Of a stretch of 64,000 bases of DNA, positions 11,710-21,952 are shown one piece after another (within the stretch, counting starts at the first letter, position 1; each line of letters begins with the position of its first letter). The DNA comes from Stylonectria norvegica. Lineage: Eukaryota > Ascomycota > Sordariomycetes > Hypocreales > Nectriaceae. The position numbers and the translations under genes were made by a program. Location: positions 1 to 64,000 of the forward strand of contig JAANBC010000131.1 in the NCBI GenBank assembly GCA_014621405.1, given 5' to 3'. Under the pieces are notes generated by a model. The model was not told the DNA's origin, ran no database searches, and worked only from the letters and a program-made list of their open reading frames with translations.

Positions 11710-14700
11710 GATGAAGGAGGTGAGAGAAACAGAAGAGATGAAAGAGGCCAAGGAGATGGTAGTATTGTGATGTTGTAGGCCTCGGGGAGGGTCGTTCAAA
11801 TCGTGGCCTCGGGATTGTCGATGGCCATGTCGCGAAGAAGTCCAATGTTATCCGAGCACAGGACAGTCAGTGTACGAGGCGATGTGCAAGGCTGGGTAAG
11901 CGTGCTGATAGGACCAGGATACAATGCACAATACCGAGGATGGTGGACGGTAGAGGGGAAGGAGTAATACAAGTAGATTTGGCACGAGGCCTCGTGGTCC
12001 AGCACAAAGGAGGGGATGACCCAGGGAGGGGAAAGAATGGGTCGATCAATGGTAAAGCTGGATCGGTAGAGAAGCCGGAGAGACGAGGTTGGAATCGAGG
12101 AGGGTACCCGATTTGTTCAAGGATGTCGTCGAGTTTGGGTTGACTAGGATGTAGGACTGCACCGCATCAAGCGGGAATTCGCCAGTTTTGAACAAGTATA
12201 GCCCAGGATTCTTCGGTCTTCTCGATTTGTGAGGTAGGTCTGCTTCTGGGGTTCGAAGTGGGTTTCCCAAAAGACGCAAACGGTAAAGCGTGAGTAGCTT
12301 AAGAGGGCGAAGGGGCTTGGGAGGCTTGAAAGACTTTGGAGGCTTCGGGGGCGTGATAAGCGAGAGAAGGCTCGGACGGGAAGCGTTGGAGGTGGCTTGA
12401 AGCGGGAGGCTCGGATAGACGAGGTCAGGTGTTGAGTCGTGAGAGGTAAGATGTAGACTCAGCAGTGAATCGTCAATGCCATGGTGGTTTGAGATTGGAA
12501 GGAACGAAGACGGCAAGGAAGAAGAAAAGTAAAAGGAAAAAATGTAAGGAGGAGGGTGACTTCAAAAGTGTTTCCATTCCAGATGCCACTCAATGGATGG
12601 TTTCTATTCGTTGGTTGAATTACGAAGTTGGTTCGAACTACCTTAGGTGCGAAGCACAGCTGGCAGGAGCGGCAGGCAATGATCCACGGATGGCAGCTAG
12701 GGAAAGCTGACGTCGGGTACTTTGTACTTTGCTCTGCTTTGTTCCCCGAAGCAAGAGCCATCTGAGACTGGCCCTGACACCGCCCGCACAGACTGATATG
12801 GACTCTGGTTGTCCAGGTGTTAACTAAAAAGAGAGGGCGCAAAAGCAGACTGGAAGCAAAGACACCACACAAGGCAGTAGTACATGGATCAAGGTCCGAG
12901 ATTCATGGACCAAGGACCAAGAGACAAGGATCAAACACACAATAGACCGTGGTCCACCACGGGCCATCGACCTAGTCTAGTACCTAGCGCCCAGGCCGTG
13001 CATTCCAAGGGCTTCCGAGGTAAGGGTTGCAGTTAGTGTGGAGGCACATGTGTAGTACTGGCATGGCAATATGATGTCTACTCTCTAGGACTTTCTGGGC
13101 GATAACTCGAGCCTGGGCTCTGTACCCGGGTTGCCGGGGCCAGGGGAGAGACACTCTGACGCATCATGGATCATCTTGGATGGAAAAAAGAAGAAAGATG
13201 GAGGACAGGCGAATCATAACCCCAGGTTGAGGAGGTTGGCAGTTGGTGTTGAGTGGGAGTCTCCCATTGGGCCAATGTCGGTTGGCAATCAGCCAGCTGA
13301 CTGCAGACGGGTGGCTAAGGTTTTCAGTATGGAACCTTGGCTCAGTTGAGAAGCACCTGAAACCCGGGGTTTTCAGTCAACTCTGACCATGATTCTTTCC
13401 ATCGTCCACTATGAGAGGCAGAGTTCTCGGTTGAATTTTGGGTGGCTTTCCGTACCATGCTAGAGGGTCGTTGTCGGTTGAAGACGTTGTCGACTTCTTT
13501 CAACTCAATTCTCTTGCACTCCAAGGTACCCACGGATGAGACTGTTCCGTTGCCCCAGGAAAGCAAGTCCATCACGGTCCACCGCCAGCAGCCAGCAACG
13601 GTCTTGGCGCGGGGTTAAATGGACCCCTGGAGATGGGGATCTTGGCGACTTTCATGGCGAAGTGATAACCTGGGGAAATGCAAAAGAAACCCCCCCAGGA
13701 GAAAGCCTTTCCTCCGTCGTACGATAAGAATGACATCCATGGGATGATTTGCGTCATTTCGAGATCCATAGATGTGATGCGTGGTGCAATGCAAACACAA
13801 CGAAACGCCCAGGGTGCATTCCAGGAACCAAGCCAACAATGTCCAACGAGTCAGTTCTACTAGTACCTCGGCAACTTAAGCAACACCAACAACAGGAACC
13901 ATTACCAAATGGATAGATAACTGGTTGATTGCGAGATTGAAAAATATTCGGTTGGATAAAACCGCAGCTTCACCTCCTTTACAACACTGCATCTACACAT
14001 GAATCCGCTCTCATTCTTTGGTAGCGAGCCTCAAACAGTGCCTCACTCTGCTGAGATCCATGCAATGGGGTCATGGATGGATCCCTGCCGATGGATCCAT
14101 CATTCTTTATCCGTCCTCTCCCCATCTTTCTCTCCCCGGCTTCTCCCCCCCCATTATTTATGCATCCATCTGGCTCTTCCTCCCTGTCTTGAGATGAAGA
14201 TTTCCTTCCCCAGAATCTCAAATCCTAAGCATGGAGTCCGCGACCACCACCCAAGCAAATATCCATCCACCCATCCATCCATCACTTGACGCCGTCCCAT
14301 GGGCCATGCTCTGTGGCGTCCGTGTCCAAAGAGCCACGTGTAGGGAGGTTACATTGCTACTGTCGCGCTTACATTTGATAGCAGGAGAGCCTCTCTCTCG
14401 TGCAAGTGGAAGCGCCCACAGCCCATGCAAGCAATAGCGGCCTTTCATCGCGTTGCAAATCACGGCCTAGCGAGCGCGCTGTGAGGGCTGCCCGTTGCCC
14501 GTCGCCACGTTGCGAGTGGCCCTTCTAGTGCATCTTAGCATGTGCTCAACGTGCAGTGTACATCAATCCCGCGACGAGCAATCGCGCCATGCCGATGCAT
14601 CCCCGTGGCGCATCTGCTGTTAACCACATGGGGCTCCATTTGTGGTCTGATGGTGATTATAGCGCTATTTAAATATACAGTCATGTACACTCTGTACATA

Positions 14701-15441
14701 TTAGTCGGCGATGGCGGCGAGATCGATCCTCATGGTGTAGAGCGCGGAACCAAATGAGGACAGGCCCGCTCGGCACCGAAGCTTGGATACGCGGATCTAC
14801 TTGCTGCCTATGTTATACTAGTATAGGGTTTAGTATTTACTAAAAACACATAATTGCTGAAAGCGTCGGATCCTTCCGGCAATCTCGAGTCTCGAGATCT
14901 AGACTCCCGCACTACATAAGTATGTACTATATTTTCGAGCCGGTGGTTTCCATCCAAACAAGGAGGCTAACCCACCGAAGGATCACACTCACTTACGGCT
15001 TCGCCGCTGCTTATGCCAATATGTATCTTAGTATGCTCGATCTTAACTGCAGCACTTTGTAAACTGCAGTCGAAAAAGAAAAGAAAATAAAGAAAAAACC
15101 CTAGCCAAACCCCGAATCCACTCAATATCTTCACCACCCCTGGATCCAGGGGTCGCATGGATCATCAAACCCCGAGGCAAAGTGGTCCCCTACTGAGATC
15201 ACGGTCCCTCCCCCAGACTACCAAGGTCAACGGCCCCCCCGCCAGCAGAAGCAAGTTTCCCCAGATTGACTTCCAGGTTCCCAGCGTCGCATCGGCAAGG
15301 GGCTGCATGTGTCACCTCGACGTCGTTCTCAGGGCACCTCCATTTTCCGCCTGCCAAAACGAACTCACCTCTGCAGCTTGCGGCATAGACTATCAATGAC
15401 ACATGCTGCGGTAGCTTTGAGGCTCGGGAACTAATAAGCCA
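11710..15441. other. Gene-poor stretch upstream of the GPCR gene
   Basis: No convincing coding region was found in 3.7 kb. The first 800 bp probably hold the GPCR promoter and leader. A minus-strand open frame at 12046-12516 is rich in Lys/Pro/Leu and reads like leader sequence. Around 14258-14283 there is a short ATCC-type microsatellite. Confidence 0.45.
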
Positions 15442-15573
15442 TTGAGCCTCGCTTAAAAGGCAATGATATGGAGCCGTCGCTGACGGCTCTAAACTAAGTC
15501 GAAGTTTATCGAAGCGGGTCGCGCCCCGGGACGCGCCCGGTGCCATAAACCCTGCATTGCTAAGGAGGCCGTC
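15442..15573. repeat. Imperfect inverted repeat with an internal 8-bp hairpin
   Basis: The left arm (near 15442-15465, ending GGCAATG) and the complement of the right arm (near 15553-15573, containing CATTGC) are similar over about 20 bp with gaps. Inside lies a perfect hairpin at 15471-15489: GAGCCGTC, loop GCT, GACGGCTC. No gene is inside. A MITE-like relic is possible, but the flanking target-site duplication was not identified. Confidence 0.35.
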
Positions 15574-16206
15574 TACCATAGATAGAGTGCACGCAGCATT
15601 GACCGCTGACTGGTCTGACTACGAAGTTAGGACAAGAGCCCCTTAATGCTACGCACTGCCACTCGATGGTGGGTGCGTTTCAACGGCCGCCTGTGAGATA
15701 GGCAGGTTGAGCAACAAGGATGGTCTCCATGACCCTGCAAGTACGCATGAGGCGTAAGTCAGAACGGAACACTATTCCCAAGTTCACCTCTATGTTTCAC
15801 GACCGTTCTTCGGTTACCGTACTGGGGTTAAGGGGAGAGCGAGGACTAGAAAATAGGAGACACTCCTATCGGCGGTGAGGTCCTTGGCGTGCTGCCTAGG
15901 CGAAGAAACTATATGACCTCCTGTTCTAGTTCTGGTGTATGTTAAAGTAGCAGACTTGTCTAGTACATAACCTGGAAGCCAATAGAGCAGATTCGTGGAT
16001 CCAGCTTAGGGACTGATAGGAAAGGCCGAGTATGGTGCAAAACTTGATTGAGCTATGCATATCACCTGAACTTGGGATATCATGAGTCCAGACTTGCACT
16101 ATGCGTTCTCTCCGGTGCTTGTCTCTAATGGAGCACAGTTGCTCCACTCAGTCAGAACAACAGCTCAAGCCTCCACAAGACAAGATCTAAGACGGCAGTA
16201 AGATTT
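15574..16206. other. Intergenic, no feature seen
   Basis: I found no open frame of note, repeat or RNA signature between the inverted repeat and the minisatellite-containing ORF. Confidence 0.4.
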
Positions 16207-16863
16207 GTGAAGCCAAAGCAGAGTGAAATGTTGCATACTTATCAGAATCTTTACCCTAACTTTCTTTACCCTAACTTTCTTTACCCTAACTTTCTTTACC
16301 CTAACTTTCTTTACCCTAACTTTCTTTACCCTAACTTTCTTTACCCTAACTTTCTTTACCCTAACTTTCTTTACCCTAACTTTCTTTACCCTAACTTTCT
16401 TTACCCTAACTTTCTTCAGACGCTCAGTAACATGAAGAGTCTGATCCTTAAAAAAAGCGGGGATTTCGCTTGTCTTATTGCTTGTGACCACCAGCATTCA
16501 CCTAAATTCAGATACGATACAAGAGAACCTCTGAACGAGGAGATCGACTGGTGGATGTTTTCAATGTTTAGCCCTAATTATACCTCTCGAGTCTTTGGCG
16601 GAAGCCCGACTTCTCCATGCACTATAATCGCGAGACTGGAAGATGATTGCTCGTCGTGTTATTTAGCGTTTTCGGCATGCACTACTTCAATTATTGCCAT
16701 ATCTACACTCTTTCTTACTCAATTCGGTTGCATCCTTAGTCATTCTACTTTTGGCATCTCACTCAAGGCCATATTAGTGGGAGGCAGCGCAGCGATCTGG
16801 TCGATACTAAGTGTGTTTGCCATCGGGACGGAAGAGCGGTTCATGCACCATGGTTGTTTCTAG
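16207..16863 (+). CDS. Hypothetical repeat-containing membrane-like ORF
   Basis: An uninterrupted 218-codon frame. Residues 15-69 are eleven perfect copies of the pentapeptide LYPNF, encoded by the minisatellite. The downstream part has ordinary amino-acid composition (REPLNEEIDWWMFSMFSP) and two hydrophobic stretches near residues 155-178 and 185-205 that could be membrane helices, followed by a short tail. I do not recognise the family. If real, the start could also be the Met after the repeat (residue about 76), which leaves about 143 aa. The frame is open partly because the repeat unit is 15 bp, so the repeat part carries no coding evidence. Coding status is uncertain. Confidence 0.3.
   Translation: MKPKQSEMLHTYQNLYPNFLYPNFLYPNFLYPNFLYPNFLYPNFLYPNFLYPNFLYPNFLYPNFLYPNFLQTLSNMKSLILKKSGDFACLIACDHQHSPKFRYDTREPLNEEIDWWMFSMFSPNYTSRVFGGSPTSPCTIIARLEDDCSSCYLAFSACTTSIIAISTLFLTQFGCILSHSTFGISLKAILVGGSAAIWSILSVFAIGTEERFMHHGCF
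16249..16413. repeat. 15-bp minisatellite, 11 perfect copies, telomere-like core
   Basis: The unit CTTTACCCTAACTTT is repeated eleven times without a mismatch. Each unit holds one CCCTAA, the complement of the TTAGGG telomere repeat used by filamentous fungi, set in a T-rich spacer. Because 15 is a multiple of three, two + frames (LYPNF, TLTFF) and one - frame (KKVRV) stay open through the array. Confidence 0.97.
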
Positions 16864-17498
16864 ACGAATACAGCTGGAACAAGAAGCGCACGAGCACAGT
16901 GATAGCCTATGGCGAGGCGACGTACAAGAGGAGAGACACGCGGCGTGAAGCATGAGACGCAAAATCACTGCACTGAAAGATGCAAGCACATAGAGCCACA
17001 CAGAATGTAATCTTTATCTATGGATCGTCCTGATCTTCATTTATGAAAATACAATCGACATTGCAAGAATGCCTAGTTCATTCAAAGAAATGCCCGAGCA
17101 GCACTATTGGCCCTCAGCACAAACACCTTTTCAACTACAGCATAACGGCGTTCAAGACAAGTCTACAGCAAACGACAGGTCAGCGGCTCCATACAATGAA
17201 TGAACAATCGTTCTTAGTTGACCAAAATGTTTGCAGTTCACGGGAGAATGCAGAAACTCGATAACCAGCCATTGTACGTGTCTTTCAACCCTTCAACAGC
17301 AGCCTTGTGTCCTAAAACCTTCCATCTTCCTATTCTCCATCTAGAATCGTAGAGACAGCACCATGACTCTTGTAAGAGTAAGTCTTCATGAAGATGTCAA
17401 TTTACTTTCCCTGGGCGAGACAAATACTCTATTCTTCAATATCCCAGAAAAGAAGTACACTCGTTCTCGGTGAGTGATAGCTCAACCTAAATCTCACC
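16864..17498. other. Intergenic, no feature seen
   Basis: Mixed sequence with only short open frames. It probably includes the promoter of the 17499 ORF, which has a GTAAGT-like site near 17379 that could mark a leader intron. Confidence 0.35.
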
Positions 17499-18110
17499 AT
17501 GCCTCCCAAATACAACCACGACAACCGCAATAACCGCAAACGATGGTATCGACGCAAGCAACATAATCAACGCAACTTGCAACCTTCTACCGTACCTCTC
17601 GTAGGGCAGTTCAGCCGGCGATTTTCAGGAGAAAATCTGAATCACCAGCGTCAGCGTCAACAACACCACCAACGACAAAGTCGACGATCTATCCAAGTCA
17701 GTGATTCGCTCATGGTGGGTCACGATAGAGATGCAGAAGGATGCTTCCGACCGCGGGAGTTGACACTCTCTTTCAACTCAAACGGCTTGCAGCCCAACGA
17801 AGAAACATCGGGGCAGATGACATACTCCTTACCTCAGGATAGCGAAGACACATTTTCCTCGCAAGACTACAGCCCAGAGCCTGGACAGCAATACCCATGT
17901 AGAGACGTCCAGCACGTTTGCTCTGTCGTGCATCACGCTTACAGCCAACTCAAGGAGTGTGCGGTCGACCTCGGTGTGGTCAAGGAATCAGATGATGCTA
18001 TGGACTGGCAACCGGAGCCTACCAAGACGGTGTATCTAGTGCAGGTCGCGAACGAGGCCTGTTGCTACTCTCAGGGGTCGGTGCGTCAGCCAGCTGCCGA
18101 GAGCTACTAG
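17499..18110 (+). CDS. Hypothetical basic/acidic protein, 203 aa
   Basis: A single-exon frame that starts in a good fungal context (CACCATGCC). The N-terminal 65 residues are extremely rich in Arg, Asn, Gln and His (RNNRKRWYRRKQHNQRN), suggesting a disordered or nucleic-acid-binding segment. The middle is Ser/Glu-rich, and residues 140-203 include a possible helix (VVHHAYSQLKECAVDLGVV) and a TKTVYLVQVANEACC strand-like run. No domain is recognised and no introns are needed. Codon composition looks like a gene, unlike most nearby frames, but there is no homology evidence. A 185-codon antisense frame overlaps its 3' end and is less likely to be real. Confidence 0.45.
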   Translation: MPPKYNHDNRNNRKRWYRRKQHNQRNLQPSTVPLVGQFSRRFSGENLNHQRQRQQHHQRQSRRSIQVSDSLMVGHDRDAEGCFRPRELTLSFNSNGLQPNEETSGQMTYSLPQDSEDTFSSQDYSPEPGQQYPCRDVQHVCSVVHHAYSQLKECAVDLGVVKESDDAMDWQPEPTKTVYLVQVANEACCYSQGSVRQPAAESY

Positions 18111-18752
18111 AATTATGGCCATCGAAAGACATGTACGGTGGTTTTACTGGGACATTGGACAGATTTGTTGGTCTTCTAGAGTCGGAGCGATGACACTGGA
18201 GAATATGTGGTGTTGTGAGTTTTAGAGTGGATGAAAGAGCCCGGCGCCTCAAGATGGATTGGACATGGGAATAGTATGTTCCTTTAGCTGTATGGATATT
18301 GAGGTCTTCTTCCAGACTACATGGGACCCTTGAGGATAGATGGCATCTCAACGATTCCATGCCCTGACTCGTGATAAGGTATGGGACGTCTGAGCCTAAG
18401 AGGGAATCTGTCGGAATCTCGATGAAGTGACCTTCCGAAGTTGAACTCGAACCTGTACGACTACGCACTATTTGAGAAAGAGCTACGCGGTTCATGAGCA
18501 CCTGCCAATTCCAACCCCAATACGTTCTTGGAAGTGTCGTGACATGTGGATCCCAGACATTTCCTTCAAACGTCAACCGTTTCTCCTCCTATTCTCCTTC
18601 GACTCTGCTTAGATACTTCCTACATACTCCTCTCAGAAGTTGTCGCCACCACTCTTATAACAAAATCGAACACCCACGACAGTCATCCACGCAATCTAAG
18701 CTTCAACTCCCTTCTATCATTACTCCGTACTCTCTATTTTGATCTCCTGACG
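18111..18752. other. Gap between two hypothetical ORFs
   Basis: No supported gene. The second half (18540-18750) is CT-rich and may be the leader of the 18753 ORF. Confidence 0.35.
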
Positions 18753-19265
18753 ATGCTCTGTACTGGCGGTGGATCTCGTGCTGGTTATACGCACGTTCGC
18801 AGTAGGACACATTCCCCGGGCTACAAATACACCACGCTCATGTCGGGTACGCGAGTGGCGGCGGCACAAGCAGTTCCACACTCTCAACTGCACAGGAAAC
18901 ATCTTCCCGAAGTACTCGAAGATCCTGGATCTCAGCAAAAACCGACGCATATACGGTTCAAGTCCAACGCCCACCAGCACGGCCAAGCCTGCACAAGCAG
19001 GAGAAACTCGCTGACACCAGCGGAAAAGGCGTATGAGCCTAGACCGAGTGCAGAAAGCTACAGATCACGCAGACCGAGTATGGAGAGCAATAGACGCTCT
19101 TCGAGAACCAGTTTGGCAAGCATGCCGCCCAACAGACCCATCTATCGACAGAGCGCCGAGCGCCCCCTCTACGCGACCGCCGCGCCTCCGTCGGTGCGAA
19201 GTTCACGACGTAGATCTACGGCTGATTCTGCGCGTGCCATGGTGGCAGGCTGTTTTGGTTTCTAG
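18753..19265 (+). CDS. Hypothetical Ser/Arg-rich protein, 170 aa
   Basis: The frame extends upstream to an ATG at 18546, but those 69 codons read like CT-rich leader. The ATG at 18753 (MLCTGGGSRAGYTHVRSRTHSPGYKY) is preferred because protein-like composition begins there. The product is dominated by Ser, Arg, Pro and Tyr, with RRxS-type motifs (SRRPSMES, SRRRSTAD) that resemble kinase sites, and ends MVAGCFGF. It is probably disordered. No family is recognised. It has the same strand and style as the 17499 ORF, but nothing ties the two functionally. Confidence 0.4.
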   Translation: MLCTGGGSRAGYTHVRSRTHSPGYKYTTLMSGTRVAAAQAVPHSQLHRKHLPEVLEDPGSQQKPTHIRFKSNAHQHGQACTSRRNSLTPAEKAYEPRPSAESYRSRRPSMESNRRSSRTSLASMPPNRPIYRQSAERPLYATAAPPSVRSSRRRSTADSARAMVAGCFGF

Positions 19266-21952
19266 ACGGAGATGGTATGGACGTGAGAGCAGGACTCAAA
19301 TTCGCAGGAACTGCTTGGTATCGAATGTTGTTCAGAGGTTCTATGGACGGATGGGCCATGAGCTGGCATCACGCTATGGATTGGTGGCTGGGTTTCAAGG
19401 TCAATAATGGTTGTAATGGACTGTGGAGTTGACTTAGCGGTGGGAGTATGACACGGTAAGAAGACACTACTTCTCAGAATTAATGCAGTATTTCATCTAG
19501 GTGTTGAGGCTGCTCATCCCGAATCCTTGCTAGAACAGCGTTAACGTGAAGATTTCTGCACGCTCGACGATAAAGCCTGGGAAGCCGAAGAGAAGCGCAA
19601 CATCAACTGTGACGATTCGATCTCGTGAAACCGCAAATTCGACAACTAGCAGGCCTGCAATAACAAGGCTGGGATATTGGCAATGACTACCATGATGTCG
19701 ACTCCAAAGCCACAGTCCATCTTTGACCCGGGCCCTGGAAAGGAGCCTGAACTTGGATGAAGCGACCAAACAGAGGCCACAGCAAGATCGGGCAGGACTG
19801 GACAAAGGTATGCATCTTATGCTTGGCCAAGCCCAGTCACATATCATATCAGGCAGCAACAGCAAGATCGCGTGTTAAGGCTGAGATGGATGGATGTCAG
19901 CATCGTCGACGCCCAATCTGGCACATTCACAAATGCACATTCCCTTCAGCCACCGAAGACGCAAAATCACAAAACAGCTGGGACTAGGCCAGCACCGCCC
20001 ACTAGGAGATGCTGCCGGTATCCAACGAGCAGGGAATCACATGGATTTGGATGACGACGGTCGTAGCGCAGAGGTTTGGGATTTCGGCAACGCCGTTGTT
20101 GCTGGTGCTGCTCCGACACGCTGGATCGCCGCCACCGCTGCTGCGGTTGACCCTGGATCGTGCCCAGCTCCTCGGAAAATTTAGCCGGACGGAGTCTTTG
20201 ATGAATGCGGGATAGAAATGGGCTGCAGGTGGTGATGGTGTTGTGTCAAGTCGAAGTTGGGCGATAGTTTTGTACTGTTCTCTATTTAGCATCGGGAGTT
20301 ACTGGGTATGATAGATAACCACTGGCTCGATCTCGAGCTTCCATTTTTGACTGATGAGCAGTAATTTTTAATCATATCACCCAACATGATGAGAGGACAT
20401 ATACTAGTATTCCTTAGACACTTACTTGTAAGCTCCCCACAAAGCTACCTTGATTAGTACGACCAAGTGATTAGCTAGATTGTTTTCTTTTCTCTTCCCT
20501 CAACACGAAAGAATATTGACAGCAACGTAACTGGAGTCCATCCAATGGCATCATCAAGCTTAGCCAGAGCCGCACAACCACGCAACACCCCTACGAGGCA
20601 ATTGTATTTCTGGCCGACCAATCACCGCTCCGTGATCCCACCCAGCCTAACCACTTGACCCGTCCAACCGTCCCTCCTCCTCATCCCGCGCACGAACATC
20701 GCCATCTCCCGTTTGGAAATTCCCAAATCCTCCAGCCTCGTACGTCCACACCCCCCTCGATCGACAGCAGCCAGACACTCGCCCATCGACTCGCAACGTG
20801 TAACACAGCATCTCAGCCGCCGCGAGCAGCCCGCTGTGATTGACGGGTCACGCCGGCCTCGACCCCCGCCGCCGAGACAGCCCGTCACACCGCGTCACAT
20901 GCGTCGACGACAAGTGGTTCCCCCGTCCCCTTGCGGCCCTTCGAAACGAATGCCATGCAGCCTGTCGCCAAACGGGAACCCGCCAGCGGGGCCACCCTCG
21001 ATAGCGCGCTAGCGCAAGCCTGCGACGGGCGAGCGCAGCGGTTGCGGCTGTTCACGGCCGTTGATCGTGGGTGATAGATAGTCGATAGGTACCGGTACTT
21101 GATGGGGCTCCTGCGGCGACGTGGGGAACGGGGGAGGCTCGTCCCGTTCCCAAACGGGAGCTAACGCTCGGCCGTTGGTAGATGTGTGCTAATGAATGGC
21201 ATGTGGGGTAGATTCGCTTGTACTTCATCGTAGATTAACGACTTGAGGTCCAAGTGCTGAGGAGGGAGGGTCCATCGTATTCTTTAGAAGCATGGCGGTT
21301 CTTCCAGGTTCCGTCGATTACACGGTATGCATGTGCAGCAGGGGCCGTTGAGCGAGAAACCGCACCGCATCTCATTAAAACCCACACTATAATATCAAGA
21401 GTGCCAGCTCGATAGCCTTCTCGTCTTGGAGGCGAAAGCTAAGATATGTCATCCTCCATATATTATCTTCAGGTACACCACAGTCCAGCAAGTAGACCTG
21501 AAGAAGGAAGAAACAATCAAACACCCAATTCCCATCCAGTACCAAGAATACGCACAGCAAGGAGACACAGTCCTCACAACCTTCAGACAACACGGCAGCA
21601 CTCGAGCCAAGGGTATCACAGTCTCCGGCAAGACAGACTCTTCTGTACAGGCCCCGGTCAATAAAGAAGAGAAGAAAAGAAGGAGGGAAAGAAGTAAAAA
21701 AAGAAGCCTGCTAGCACTAAAAAAATATATGTTAAGTTCCAGGTTCTGTTTGGACCAGGCTGCTGAACTGGTGTTTCCCAATTTGGTATCAACTCCGAAT
21801 CCCGTCCGCAAAAGTCCATATTCCGATCCCCTTTTACCGCAAGAAATGCAAACGCAAGCTGACCCTCGCTCCCAAAACAAAAGAAAGAGGTCAAGAAAGG
21901 TATCAAAGAGACTGAAAGGAAACGAGAATGGTGATGGAGGAACTGTCCGTCC
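19266..21952. other. Gene-poor stretch
   Basis: No supported gene in 2.7 kb. Frames at 19530-20300 and 20620-21012 are short, proline/arginine-rich and without recognisable domains. A Lys/Arg-rich frame at 21426-21968 (+) runs into the 3' end of the next gene on the opposite strand and is best explained as antisense to its 3' UTR. Confidence 0.45.

Noticed and set aside
11710..11799. In-frame upstream ATG extending the GPCR by 30 residues
   Set aside because: The added residues are Ser/Thr-rich and unlike receptor N-termini; the 11709 ATG gives a normal start. It remains possible.
12046..12516. 156-codon minus-strand frame upstream of the GPCR
   Set aside because: Repetitive KPP/KPL-type composition and a position in the probable GPCR leader; no family.
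18019..18576. 185-codon minus-strand frame
   Set aside because: It is antisense to the 17499 ORF and its flank; less protein-like than the plus-strand frame, with no domain.
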